Below are positions 28,498-41,876 of a DNA stretch of 64,000 nucleotides, one piece after another (within the stretch, counting starts at the first letter, position 1; every line of letters begins with the position of its first letter). Made by a program: the position numbers and the translations under genes. The notes beneath the pieces were generated by a model. That model was not told where the DNA came from, ran no database searches, and was given only the letters and a program-made list of their open reading frames with translations. The stretch covers positions 3,259,459-3,323,458 of the forward strand of contig CM039504.1 in the NCBI GenBank assembly GCA_022432975.1, written 5' to 3'. The DNA is from Begonia masoniana. Taxonomy: Eukaryota > Streptophyta > Magnoliopsida > Cucurbitales > Begoniaceae.

Positions 28498-29508
28498 CTA
28501 CTTGTGTTCTCGGCTTATTCTTACTTCTGAGTTCTGCCGGTCTTTTCCTGTCTGCAAATGGGATATGAGCTTTTCAACGTCAGGCCTTTTCACCGGCTTC
28601 AGCAGAAACTCTTCTGCTCCTTCTTCCAAGCATCTGATATTTCATTTATATTTCCTCCTTTATTCTTCTTATTTAATAGTAATTTGATAAAAGAAATATA
28701 TTATAGAATCTGGCTCACCGGCTGATTCTTGAAGTGTTATTTTCCGACGACATGATCACGACTGGTATGTCTTTCATTGTTTTAGATTCCTGCAGATTGC
28801 ATGTCAGTTTCTGTTCATATTTTACCATATTTGAAGAGTACAGACGAAATCCCGATCATCAAAATCTAATCTTTTGAAGTTTTTTTTACCATTCGAAGGC
28901 ATTGTTTCTTGAAAAGGAAATGACTACTGCACTATCAATGAGAGGATACGAGAAATGTTTTAAGATATATCAAAATGAAAGAGAACCTTGATTCGTCTAA
29001 GGAGATCATAACCGGTCATTTCAGGCATGCAGTAATCTGTAATCACCATGTTTACTTTAATATCCTGTCGGAGCAAAAATGCAGCGATGAATATCATCGT
29101 TCTCTGTAAAAATAAAATTTTATTTTATAAAAACTTTAGGAAAAATGATAATACTCGATGATTGTTTTCTCCTCTGAGAAACTCCAAGGCCTTAAGACCG
29201 GAATCTACTGTTGTTACTGTAAGAAAAGAAAAAACCAGAAGAAAATTTAGCTTCAAACAGTACTGGGTAAGCATGTATGAAAGAAGAACTAAGAAAATAC
29301 CTTGATAAGAATAGGTTTGAAGCAGTCTTTCGATCAACATTCTATCAATGGGGCTGTCATCTACAGCCAGGACATGAAACTCAGTTTTTGCATACAACCC
29401 ATTAATGGAGAAAGCTTCAGAAGAGCAACAATGGAGGGAATGAAAAAGAAGGAGATGGGTCTGGATGAACAGGGGGCGAGAGGGAGTTTTAACGTTGAAA
29501 GAAGGCAT
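28498..29508 (-). CDS. Type-A two-component response regulator (ARR8/9-like)
   Basis: Five exons in transcript order: 29301-29508, 29155-29216, 28987-29064, 28719-28789 and 28498-28633, in phase, about 184 residues. Type-A regulators receive phosphate from histidine phosphotransfer proteins and dampen cytokinin signalling. The receiver domain is complete: acidic pair Asp50/Asp51 ([12 protein letters not shown]), phospho-acceptor Asp100 ([17 protein letters not shown]), Ser130 in VVIMSSEN, and Lys152 ([12 protein letters not shown]). The tail after the receiver is short and lacks a GARP DNA-binding domain, which excludes type B. The N-terminal extension of about 40 residues before the receiver is longer than I expect and hydrophobic in part ([15 protein letters not shown]). 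No nearer in-frame ATG precedes the receiver. Several AGATT motifs lie just upstream (29590-29640), as often found in cytokinin-responsive promoters. Confidence 0.92.
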
Positions 29509-29589
29509 CTTCTGTTTTTGATCTGCGGAAAGAAGGAGATCAGAAAGAAATCCCGGCTCAAATCTGACAGTTTTGAAAGTCAATTCTGA

Positions 29590-32500
29590 GAGATTTTATT
29601 CAGAATCCATCAGATTTTCTAGGCTGATTAATGAATAGACGGACAAGAATGGAAGGTTCTGATTTGTCATGTTTTGTTTTTTTATTGTTTTATTTGACTT
29701 GTTCTTTGTATAATAATATATAATAACAGTTCAAACCTATGATTATCAATATTAACTTTCACCTAATTTTTCCAACAAAAACCATCCTAATGTATCAGCC
29801 ATTAGCAATTTAACCCTTACCATTGAACGAACCATATTAGTACGGTCGTGTTCTCCCGTGTGATCTTCATCGGTGAAGCGTCGTAGAACACCCTGCAAAT
29901 TTGATTAGCATGGCGTTATTTAGATACATGATTAAAGAAAACAATAGATCTTATTTATTCTACTACTCTAATTGTTTTCAAACCAAATTCTCCTCACTCT
30001 AAAATACATTCAATGTTACCAAAAAAAAACCAAACCCGCATTCCCCAACAGAGAAAATGAAGGAAAACAATCCCTAAAATCCATACTTGTGAGATAAAAG
30101 GCAAGAAAAAAGGATGACTAAGAACATAAATTCAGAAGATTCAAAACCGAAGATGATCCAAGAGAAATTTGGGCTATGAAAATAGGAATGAGAGATAGTG
30201 ACAATCTCCTCGTCTCACAAATAATATCATATTAAAGATCGAATCGTTCTACAAAATAATTATACATTTATTTAAAATGATTTCGAATCTATAATTTACA
30301 TTTTTATGCCTACTTCATTACCAAAATTAATTTTTATACCAAAAAAAATAAAATTAAGAAATAAAACGAACTTATGGAATTATTGAACCACAAATATTTT
30401 CTATATTCAATCCAGCTTAAGCCCAATATGTCTTTCTTCGCAATTTTCCCACTATAAATATAAAAATAATTCCATCACAAGAATGTCTCTAACCTTATAT
30501 ATTATAGTTCAATAATATCGCGTAATAAAGCATAAAATATAACTAAAGCTTGAAACAATCGTTTTTTTTTAAAATAAATAAATAAAGTGAAATTGGTAAA
30601 ATTCACGTGATTTATGAGATGAGTCTTGTGTCCAAAGCTTTCGTTTTTTCTGTGCATACGAAGCAATTTTTGAAGTTCCAAGAAATGTTTTTGAGTAATT
30701 ATAGGGTTCGGAGGGCGTATAATTTTGCAATACATTCAACGAAATCAGAACACTTTTGACTAGAACCTTTTTGCATTCCTTCGTCGATGCTTTGATCTCC
30801 GATTTTGATCGTTTCGTAGAGAAATATCTTCGGAACACAGTGATTTGATTCATTGAATTTGGAAGCTGATGTGTGTTTAAGCAACGAATAAACATGACAA
30901 GTGATATGTTGGGAATAGTGTGCATTGATAGACCCCATTTGAATTATAGCATTGGATACAATTTAGTGGAAAATATTTGTTGGAAATAAGGGATTTGGCC
31001 AATCCAATTCCCTACAGCATACTCACATGTCTCTTCGTTAATTGTCGATATTTACGTCTAAGCTCGTTTTAAAACACTTAATCTCAATGATCAGCGACTG
31101 ATTAGAGAGATTATCGGCTTATAGTTCTCGAGGGCTTGTTTTGGTCTCTAAGTTGAAAACGATTAACGTTACAACAAGCATGTTTGAAACGATTAACGTT
31201 ACAACAAACGCGTTTGATCGAGAGAGAGAAAGAGAGAGACATGTTGTTTAGCTTTGTTGTTGTTTTTATTATTTTGTGGACCTCAACCTCAACTGAAACA
31301 GTAATTAGTGGGAAAAGTTTGAACGATGTGTCTGGGTTTGCACGAAACATTCTATGTATTTGTGTTGATGAACAGTGAAGAGACATTAATTTGGTCCAAC
31401 AATGTGGAAACACAAGTGCAAGACAGCACGAAATAAGCACCGCGCATCCGTGTATTGTTGTTGAAAGCACACAAGACAGAAATGGTGGAAACCTAAACAA
31501 TTTCTAGCTTTGGATTTTTCATTTTTATGCCAGATTCAAGCTCTCAGTGATTCTCGAACTAACAGGTTCGTTCACCAGTATGTTGTCTACTTTTATAATA
31601 AAGAGCCAACACTAATTCCATCTTCCAGCCGGACAAGAATCGAAAATTAAAAACACATGAAACAATAAATACTTAAATTTACGTGAAAATTTTAATGAGT
31701 CATGCATTTATATTTTCAACCGGAACTCTAATTATAATGATATTTCTAACGTGAGTCTAACCAGCCTGATCCGAGATAGATTTTGGGTCACACGAACCTA
31801 ACATGATTTATTGTTAATTATTATTTTTAACAATCTAACGAGACATGTCCGTATAACATTTCATGTAAACTCTATTTTAAAATACCAAGAAACCCAATTA
31901 TAGTAATTAAACTTCGCTTTCCTACAAAGAATCTACAGTGACATTGGGGAGATTTCAGCATGAAGAAGATAGAGACGGAGCAGTGTCTGGTGGCTGAGTG
32001 AAGATGACACTAGAGAAAGAGAAAGATGGGGGGGGCAAGCACACGAGAGAATGCTGACTTTTAAGAAAAGTGAACCTCTTTAAACTTATCAAAGCTGGAA
32101 TAATTGGATCATCCTCCTTTCTCCCTTCGATTTTTCCGACCGGAATTATTTATTTCGGGTCACGATTTGTACGTTAGTATAGTACGATAAAGTTCGTATT
32201 CTTATTTTGCTACATTTTTTAGAGGATGATGTCAGAATTTTAAAGTTGGGTAAGATTCTTTCGACAACCCAAGTGCAAAAAGGAAAGAAAGGAGGAATCT
32301 TTGCATCATCCGCTATTGTCAACACTATTCATGATCCTCCGTTTCAATAAGCGCTTCACGTAAAAAGTTGCTTATGAAATATGAACCATGGCCCTTTAAT
32401 AAACATTGAGTCTAACTACAATGGAGCTCTCACTCACCTTGTCTAACTCTCCCTAAATATGAAATCATCACTTCAGTGACATTTGTTTCTGCGTGAATTT

Positions 32501-33450
32501 GTGGCAATTACACTATTACAGTACGGTCTCCACTAACGTGTCTCTTGATAGTACAAGCTTTCATACTCATGATAATTGTATAGGTAAAAAAAGAACTGAA
32601 AAATATAATAGTCCAGTTAAACCGAGAGAAAGTAGAAACTATGTGAAAGTGGTTTGTTAGGGACTGCAAATGAACAGTTTTGGTGGTATTGGGTCTTCTC
32701 AACCCTAAAAACTAGCTTAAAGTGTGAGGTTTTCCTTCGCACTTTAAACTACTATCAAACTTCTTCTACATTTGATGTGAGATTAACCATAACAATTTCT
32801 CCCTTTACAAATCGGGTCTTGAGTCGGATAATCATCGACTCAATTTCTCTCAGCTTGAGTGAAGATTTGTTAGTAACCTGAGCTTTGATACTAGTGTTGG
32901 TGGTCTTGGACCTTCTCGACCCCGAAAGTTAACAAACAGTGTGGTCATGGTGATGAGCCTCTCTCTCTCTGCAATTGCACAAAATGGAGTCAACTCAAAG
33001 CACACTACTTGGTAAGTGAGAGACAGTTGAGGGAGAGCTGCAGTCGGCACTGTGCACAGAAGGAGGCTCTCCCCAAAAAAGCAGTGGTAGTTGTTCGTTT
33101 GAAGGCCTTTTCATTTTTCAACTTGACAAATTAGATGGATTTTTACATTTATTTTTAGACAGAAATGATCAAAAGCTGAAGCATCTTTTGAAACCATCTC
33201 TCCTTTTCTACCAATCCATTTTCGACAGCGACCCCAAGTTTGTCTAGGAGCTCTCCTCGTACCTTTTTTATTCGCTCTATGTGAAGTTGAACCTTGTAAT
33301 ATGGAGAATATTTATAGATCATGGGTCTCTCTGTAGATTGCACATAAAAAGTTAGATGGTAATTATAGATCTGTGACGTCAAATGATAGTCCTTAGTTAG
33401 TACGTACTAAAAATAAAGTGAAACTGACAAATTCATTCAAGTGGACAACA
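29590..33450. other. Long gene-poor spacer left of the hAT element
   Basis: AT-rich DNA with only short open frames. Includes the response-regulator promoter, a short direct repeat (ACGATTAACGTTACAACAA at about 31158 and 31180), and at 32680-32940 a diverged pair of segments with the theme GGT(C/A)TTCTC(A/G)ACCC, likely an old dispersed repeat. A 45-codon frame at 31241-31378 begins with a hydrophobic stretch but has no recognised relative. Confidence 0.4.
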
Positions 33451-34300
33451 TTAGAGATGTTAAACGGGCGGGCTGGCTCGTTAGCCCGCCCGCCCGCTCG
33501 GCTCGTTACTGTAGCGGGCCGAGCCTACAGTAACGAGCAGGTTTGGCTCGGGTCATACAAGCGAGTCGAGCCGAGCTCAGACATCCCAGCTCGCGAGCCC
33601 GTCAATGACCGGGCTCAACGAGCCTGCTTGCGAGCTTGCTCGCGAGCTGGCTCGTCAAGCCCAGCTCGGGTCCTGAGGAGTGAGGCCTAAGCGGCGACGC
33701 CTGACCATCGATAATCTCCGACTCTTCGATGTCTCGGTCAATGTCAACTCCGATGCCCAGGTCAGGGCACTCTACGGCGACTCTCCGACTCTCGACAGAA
33801 GACACGAATGTGATTAATCGAAACTAAATGCTGATTGATCGGCTCTGCGCCTCTGCCTATGGCCGTATGTTAAAATTTTGGGAAAGAAAACTGAAAAGAA
33901 ACGTGAATCACAGTCGATTGATCGGCTATCCTGCAATTGTAAATTGTATGAAATAAGTATACTTGATTAGTTGACTATATATTTATATTTATTGTGATTG
34001 TGATATAATATTATAATAATAATTAACAAATAACATTAACAATTAACAATAAACAGAAACATGGCCGATTGATAGGTTATTTATGAGCGATCAATCGGCT
34101 ATTGCTCGTTCAAAGCAAGTGGCGACCCCTAATGTAACTGGTCGACACATAAAAAATCATTTTATTCAGAATGTCGACCAAAAACCCTAACTCTCGACCC
34201 TTCTCTCTCGAGTCTCGACTGTCATCGGCTATTTTCGACCATTCCAAGTCTGCGCCATTTTCTTCTGATATTCATCTCTTCTTTTCATTTTATACCTCTA

Positions 34301-35595
34301 ATGGCTTCTTCATCTCGCAGCAAACTCACCATTCACAAAAAGAGATCAAAGAATGCTACTTCAGCTGCTGAAATTGACCAACAACCTACATGGCCTTCTC
34401 CTTTATTCAAGAATTCTGATTCATTGAAACAGTATGATGATGATTTCCAGTTCAAACCCCTGATTTTAAGTAGAAGAGTGGAATTTTATGATTTATATAG
34501 CTTAAATTTGGAACAGCCATTAAAGGCTTTGGGGTTGTATGAGTTGTTCGATTTTGATAGACCTTACATTGAAACTCTAGTGAGAATGTTCTACGCAAAT
34601 TTAGAACATTCTTTGAGGCCTCTCAAAATTATTAGTTATGTGTATGGAAAACACATAGAGATATCCCCACGATCAATAAATATAATTTTAGAATGTGAGT
34701 TCAACAACGAGGCTGAATGTTATTATGAGGCAGCTAAGGATCTTGATTTTGTGGGCACTAGCGAAGGAACTGAATTTTTGAGAATGATTGTTAAGGATCC
34801 AAATCAATTCCTTCCGTTGAAACCAAAAGCTAAGGATTTAAATGTACGTGCACGACTCATCCACCACATAATTACATATAATCTCTTACCAAGAGATGGA
34901 CATAGAGATCATATTAGTGGGATGGATCTCTATGTTTTGTATAAAATCTTTCGAGGAGAATCATTTAATGTTGGGTACGTCATTTTGAAACAGATGCTGC
35001 AAGTATTCTCCAACTCAGCCAAGTCCTTACCCTTTAATCTTCTTCTAATGAAGATTTTTTAGGTTAACAGTGTCCAAATTCCTAGGTCAGAAACTCGATT
35101 ACCTTTGAAGAAAATGACATCTACACCACTTCCTCTCTAGCAAGAATGAAGATAGTACTCAATGCAACTGGAGAGTGGATTTTCAAATGAGAACAAGCTG
35201 GTGCATCTGGGGCTGGGGCTGTACCCTCACATATGGAAATTGACGAGGGTGGTAACGAGCAAAGACAAACTATTGAACCCCCATCCAATGCATCTAGAGG
35301 AAACTTCTTTCACCTTGAGGAAAGGGTCAACACGTTGGAGGCAAGTATAGCTAGCATTGGCACCACTTTTGACTCCTTTCAGAACCTGATTCTCAATCGC
35401 TTTGATCAGATGGAAGTTCAGATGGACGCTCGGATGGACGCGATGGCAGATGAACTCCATGAAGAATTCAATGAGGTTCACCAGCATCTTGATTATCTTC
35501 AAAATTATTGGGATGGCAGAATATACCCTCCAGGCGATCCTCCAGTCGATCATTTTATTCCTTTTGACGATCCATGTTACTCTCCATCTCAGTAA
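34301..35595 (+). pseudogene. Putative plant transposon protein ORF, broken (left copy)
   Basis: The first frame, 34301-35062 (253 codons), has the same organisation as the 477-codon ORF at 44431: a basic N-terminus, a REFYANL-like motif (RMFYANLEHSLRP), a VYGKHIEISPRSIN segment, and RLIHHIITYNLLPRDGHRDHIS. It stops at 35060-35062. A second frame, 35233-35595, gives the coiled-coil C-terminus (LEERVNTLEASIASIG, MEVQMDARMDAMADEL) and an acidic-proline tail. Stops and frame changes between them (35063-35232) mark it as a pseudogene. This type of protein is widespread in plant transposable elements and matches what Pfam calls a putative plant transposon protein, from memory; its biochemical role is unknown. 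Confidence 0.65.
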
Positions 35596-35719
35596 CATTT
35601 TGTTTTTGTTTTTGTGCTTCTCTTAGTTTATGAAAATTATAGTGAGTATGTAAATTGTAATTATTGAAATTTGAATGATTGAAAAATGAAAACTGAGTTA
35701 TTTATTTTCTTTCTCTTAC

Positions 35720-36045
35720 ATACAGTTGTACTTATCTATATCTGTTTTGGACTTATTTTTGCAATGTTTAAAATGAAATGTTTATCTATATCTGTTTTGG
35801 AGTCACTTTTGCAATGTTTAAAATGAAATGTTAAGGACTACAATTGTTTTTTTTTATAATGTCAAAAGGAGTGTCGACCAAAACTCACTAATGGCGACCA
35901 TAAAGTGTGACAAATGAAAACAGAAATTACAGAAGCAATTCAAGTGTCGACCAAAACTCACTAGTGGCGACCATAAAGTGTGACAAATGAAAATAGAAAT
36001 TACAGAAGCAATTCAAGTGTCGACCATAACTCACTAGTGTCGACC
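35720..36045 (+). repeat. Two short tandem duplications in the hAT left half
   Basis: At about 35733-35850 a ~60-bp unit containing TTATCTATATCTGTTTTGGA occurs twice. At about 35872-36045 a ~77-bp unit starting GTGTCGACCAAAACTCAC occurs two and a half times. Both are non-coding and lie between the broken ORF and the transposase. Confidence 0.85.
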
Positions 36046-38687
36046 CCAAATTTTAATTGGTAAAATAGAGTCAATTCCAACGGTAACATTAACAATGCAA
36101 CGGTAACAAGAACGTTGCTCTGGCTAAGTTGCCGAGATTCTGTGGCCGTTGCTCTCCCCCTTCACTAGTTCACTCCATTTTTTCTATAAAATTTTAATTC
36201 TCCCTTCATTTCTTTTCACCTTAATCTCTCAATTTCTCTCAATTCAATTCATTTACTACTCCTTAGATTGCTCTTTTGTACTCTGCTCTCTGCCTCTCTG
36301 TACTCTGCTCTCAATCCATTCTGTGATTCAAACCTTCAATAAGGTAAAATTTAGTTTATTCTTTTTATATTTACAAAATTTATAATTATATTTAATAGTT
36401 ATACATTTGTACTAACATACATTAGTTTATTTTCGTAGGTTTCGTGTACGGTATAAGTGATCAATTCACACCATCCCATACAAGACATAAAATCTCTTGT
36501 TGGAAATTGGTTCTGGTATCATTTATTTGAAATTATTTTTAATTATGGATCCACGTGATTATAACATTAATTTTGACTATGATATTGAAGAAACTAGGGA
36601 AACTGCATTTTCAATAGGACAAATCATCTGCACAAGCATCCACTTCCACTTCATCACCTAAAAAAAAAAAGAAACAAAACTTCTGAGGTATGAAAACATT
36701 TTGTAATGAAATATATTAAAATAGGTGGAAAAATAGAATCTAGAGCTCAATGTAAATATTGTATTAAAAATTATGCATATGTTTCTGGTAGTTCAACTAC
36801 CTCACTAAATAGGTATTATCAAAAGTGTCATTTAAACGAGCAAGTTAGAGATCCTACGCAAAGATTATTAAATGCTAGTGGTAGTGGCACTTTTATGTAT
36901 TCACAAAATAAAATGAGAGAAGGAATAGCAAAACTTGTAGCACAATGTGAATTGCCCCTAGCGTTTACTGATAGTGTTGAATTTGAAAATTTTATGAAAG
37001 AATATGCTACTCCTAACTTTAAACGTGTTCTTAGAAGTACTACTAGAAATGATATCATTAAAATATTTAATGATATGAAAAATGAACTAATTGTATTTTT
37101 TTCAAATGCTCCTTCAATGTCTATTTGTATCACGTCTGATTTATGGAGTGCACGTAATTCTATAAGATATGTAGTTGTAACTTCTCATTTTATAGATGAC
37201 TCTTGACAATTAAATAAAAGAATTTTAGGATTTCGTAATTGTGAATATCCCCATACATGTATTACAATTTATAAATATATTGTTACGATATTACAAGAAT
37301 ATTCTATCAAAGCTAGAATATTTAGCATAACACTTGATAATGCTATTTCTCATTTTAAAAATTATTTTCAATTACATACTACTCACGATTCTCTTTTTTA
37401 TATGAGATGTGTTTGTCATATTTTAAATTTAGTCGTTAAGGATGGAATGACATATATTTCACCTCATATTGAATCAATTAGATCTGCAATTTCTTATATA
37501 ATTGGATCTAATTCGAGGCAACAAGAATATAGAGATTTTTGTAAAGCTGTTCAACTTAGACCAAGAAAATTAAAAACTGACGTAGATAATAGGTGAAATT
37601 CTACTTATTTAATGTTGAAAAATACTAGGCCATATTGGCAAGTTATCTGTACTTTTATTAGTGAAAAAACTCAAAGTATTAATCTTGATAAATCTAGTTG
37701 TGACGTAGCTAATATATTTCTTGATTTTTTAAAACCATTTTATGAGGCTACAAATGAATGTTCGGGAATTTATTATCCCACTTCTCATTTTGTTCTTCAA
37801 ATTTTTATAAACTTAACAGGTAATTTTGCACAATATCGACATATAGATGAATTTAGAGATATACTTAACAAAATAGAAACCAAATTTAAAAAATATTAAC
37901 TTGATATCCCTCATATTTTTTGTTATGCATGTATAATGAGCCCTAGATATAAGTTAATAGGTGTATGTCTCATTGTTAATAAAATTTCTAATAATTTACG
38001 TACTCCTTCTTTATTTTCTATAGATCAAATAACTCATGGAATTACTTGTAACGACCCCAGTAGGGCCGAGACATAATTCATGACTTTCTTAATCATTTAA
38101 TTATTACTTTCTGCATCATGTTCATTATTAGTATTATTTTTATCATTATTTTTTTTTTTAAAAAAGACTTAGAACTTAATACTTGACTCGCGGACAGCAT
38201 ATCATCTGACAAAACCAAACCATCCAAAACTCAACTCTTTCATTAATCTAATAACTTCTTAGTCCACAAAATCGAGCGACTATGCTCGGTTATCAGTTCC
38301 ATGACATAATCGGGCAGAAAAGAAATGCCCTCAGATCACACGACGGCATTCGGCTCGGGCTGCATGGGTTTGCATGCATCGGCTGATAGGGTACACATCT
38401 TCCGATTTGTCACGTGTACTCTACATGACTCAATTATCGTTGCCCAATAGAAGACATCTTCCGGTGGGCACGTGCATCTCTCGTGACTCATTAAACATCA
38501 CTTGACATAAGCGATACACTACATCGCCCGATCTCTAGACGACAAAACAATACTTACATCATCCGGTATTTGAAATACACTACATCGCCCGATCGCTAGA
38601 CGACAAACAATACTTACATCATCCGGTAAGAGACATCATCCGGTAATAGACATCATCCGGTAATTGACTACGTTCACCATCTACCGG

Positions 38688-38803
38688 TGACGTCAGCCGG
38701 ATGATTCATTCACCCAGCTTCTATCATACAACTCACACCGGTGACGTCAGCCGGATGATCCATTCATCCAGCTTCTATCATTCAACTCACACCGGTGACG
38801 TCA
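38688..38803 (+). repeat. Three 54-bp repeats, each with a TGACGTCA palindrome
   Basis: Units with the core ACCGGTGACGTCAGCCGGAT start at 54-bp intervals. The octamer TGACGTCA lies at 38688-38695, 38742-38749 and 38796-38803. This octamer is a classical bZIP (TGA/CREB-type) site. They lie in the left part of the outer LTR, where an LTR promoter/enhancer would be expected. Confidence 0.85.
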
Positions 38804-39678
38804 GCCGGATGATCCATTCATCCCACTTCCATCACACGGCAGTAAAACCCGAAAACCTTCAAGCAACTCATACTGATAGAAAGATAACCTGACCTTCACA
38901 GATCTCATACTTTGTAGACATAAACGTAGGCAGACATGAATCATGGACTCATCTTGAATACATGTAGCGGAAGACTTAGTTAAAACAACTCGTTCTATAT
39001 CCTTATAGACATTCTCAGATTCAATAATTAAACCAGACAATTTCAAAAGCTCGATGTCTTAAAATAATCTCATCCTACTTAGACTTCCATATTCATAATC
39101 ATCACTAAAATTATAAGAGCATTAACCAGGGGGTCTTGTTCGCCATCCAGCCACAGAATTGCTCCCTGAACACCTTCCAGCAACCAAACTTAGACATCTT
39201 CATTAACTTTGGAATTCTCACCTGATACTTTGTCACATACATCATAAGGTTCAAACTATAAGCCTAATGCTTAGTAAGGAATGCAATGGTAACATGTATA
39301 CGTGAATGCATAGTTGCAAGAAAATCATGATCATGTTCGTTTCATGCTCTTTTCCTGTTCTTATTCGTATTCTTGTTCATCACTTTCATCATATGGATTA
39401 AGGGAAGATTTGTGCCGTAAAGGGGGGATGACAGTGCAAGTGTACATAGTCCCTTTCAGGCCGTATTCATGGTCCTTCTCTTTGGACAGTGACATACGCC
39501 AAACCGCCCCCAACCCTCACTTAATCCGGTTGCATAAGTTTCGTATTCATTGTCATATATTGTTCATGGGAAAAACATGCTCTTAAAATATTTTCATATG
39601 CTTGAGAAGTAAATCATGATGCATGACATGGATGCTCTTAAATCATCAGACTATAGAAAGTATCATACCAGAACAGTC

Positions 39679-41876
39679 TGTAGGACCGTAATTGTCTAAG
39701 AGGGGGGTGAATTAGACTTTTTAATTTTACTAAAATTAAACTTAATTTCTCTTCTTGATTAAAACTTAAATTTAATACAAGTGCTCAAATAATGTAAAGA
39801 GAGAGAGAGAGAAATTCGACACCAGTATTTTTACGTGGTTCGGCCAAACTGCCTATGTCCACGCTTCAAGGCTCACCCCTTGAAGATCCTTAACCTTCTC
39901 CTCACGAGAATGACTAGATCGGGATTCCGGGCTCCGATCAATTGCCTTTACAATTCTGGATTGAACTTGCCGGGCGTCAATCCACTGCCTTTACAAATAA
40001 TTTGTGTTTGTGAAATTGATCACAGACTACACTCTCACAGCAGAAATCTCAAGTTCGAGTTTAGAGAGATGTACAGTGATTACAGAGTATGAAAACTTTT
40101 GCAGCTTAGGGCTATCAATTGAAAATTCGCAAAAAGTTAGTCTACGAGCCTTTTCTTCTGCTTATATACTCTGTATATCCTTGCTTCATAGAATTGAATG
40201 CTTCTTACTCCAAATAAAAAAATGTTACCGTTGGGAAGCATCCGTACTGAAGCAGCTATCCGTTGCATCTGAAAATGTTGTTCGTCGTCGCCATTAAAGG
40301 TCTGGAGTTAATGCTTGAAAACGACATCACTGTAGCTTCGCGGCTAACTTTAAATTCTGGCGGAAGATCATAACCAGATGCAGCTTGTAAAATAATGCCA
40401 CGTCATCGGTAAATGCAACTTGTAGAGCCATCGGCATATGAGGCTTCAAATGTAATCGGCAGCTGACTTAATATGTCATCAGCAGGAATACCATCGGCAA
40501 AGGAGTCTTCATATGTCATCGTTATAAGAATCTTTGGATGCCATCGGTATTTGGAGTGTAAAACTTCATCGGTATTTGAAGTGTAAGACCCCATTGGTAT
40601 TTGCATCTTGTAGGGCCATCGGCAGATGAGTCTTTGAATGCCATCGGCATTTGAATCTTCGTAAGCTATTGGCAGATGAGTCCTTGGAGTTTTGTCGTCT
40701 AGTGATCGGCATGAGAAACCTTGAACGACATCGGCAGATGCAGCTACAAAGCAATCGGCATGAACATCTTTAAACGCCATCGGCACGAGTTTCTTTAAAC
40801 GCCATCCCATCGCAGATGTAAACTTGAACTCTATCGGCAGAGACAACCGTAAATACTATCGGCATGAGAATCCTTGAACAGTGTCGGCAAGAGTAGCTTC
40901 AAATGCTATCGGCAGATTGCATCTTGACACGTGGCACGAGTTTCTTTAAACGCCATCGGCACGAGTTTCTTTAAACGCCATCGGCACGAGTTTCTTTAAA
41001 CGCCATCGGCACGAGTTTCTTTAAACGCCATCGGCACGAGTTTCTTTAAACGCCATCGGCACGAGTTTCTTTAAACGCCATCGGCACGAGTTTCTTTAAA
41101 CGCCATCGGCACGAGTTTCTTTAAACGCCATCGGCACGAGTTTCTTTAAACGCCATCGGCACGAGTTTCTTTAAACGCCATCGGCACGAGTTTCTTTAAA
41201 CGCCATCGGCACGAGTTTCTTTAAACGCCATCGGCACGAGTTTCTTTAAACGCCATCGGCACGAGTTTCTTTAAACGCCATCGGCACGAGTTTCTTTAAA
41301 CGCCATCGGCACGAGTTTCTTTAAACGCCATCGGCACGAGTTTCTTTAAACGCCATCGGCACGAGTTTCTTTAAACGCCATCGGCACGAGTTTCTTTAAA
41401 CGCCATCGGCACGAGTTTCTTTAAACGCCATCAGAGTTTCTTAAAATGCCATCGGCAGATGTAAACTTTGAACTCTATCGGCAGAGACAACCGTAAATAC
41501 TATCGGCATGAGAATCCTTGAACAGTGTCGGCAAGAGTAGCTTCAAATGCTATCGGCAGATTGCATCTTGACACGTCATCGGCACAAGCACACACTGAAC
41601 GACTTCTTCTTCTGTCTTTTAGCAATCGGCAGAAGCCTTCATTTCTTTGTCGTCTTGTGATCGGCACAAGGAACAACTAATTTTAGCCCTGTTTAACTAT
41701 TCAGCCCTGTATACTCAATACAATTTATTAGTTAACTAAAATACCATTTTCAAGGGTATTTCCAAATAACCTCATATTCATTATTCTCATTAAATACACA
41801 TAATCAAATTACATTATTTATCCTTTAAATACATCATCAAAAACATATTATGACTTAAACACTCTATAAGTCAACA
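39679..41876 (+). mobile_element. Inner solo LTR nested in the outer LTR
   Basis: A 2,198-bp block starts TGTAGGACCG and ends GTCAACA, with 5-bp repeats CAGTC on both sides (39674-39678 and 41877-41881). The start (TGTAGGACCGTAATTGTCTA...GGGGGGTGAATTAGA) looks like other plant LTR starts. No coding region. It contains (GA)n at 39800-39812 and the TCGGCA repeat field with the 25-bp minisatellite. The end call is less certain than the outer LTR because only a 5-bp TSD and TG...CA support it. Confidence 0.7.
40936..41432 (+). repeat. 25-bp minisatellite, about 20 perfect copies
   Basis: Unit ACGAGTTTCTTTAAACGCC followed by ATCGGC, repeated at exact 25-bp spacing from 40936 to the copy starting 41411; the final unit diverges at TCAGAG. 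Similar but diverged units fill 40403-40935 and 41437-41660. The array is bracketed by two copies of a ~121-bp segment (40812-40932 and 41455-41576), nearly identical to each other. Confidence 0.95.

Noticed and set aside
33418..33805. GC-rich frames at the hAT left end
   Set aside because: Generated by GCTCG-type repeats just inside the terminal inverted repeat.
40403..40846. 147-codon minus-strand frame in the inner LTR
   Set aside because: Composed of translated TCGGCA-type repeat units; no protein family.
40936..41432. Regular direct repeats resembling a CRISPR array
   Set aside because: Units are contiguous 25-mers without spacers, in a plant LTR; it is a minisatellite.
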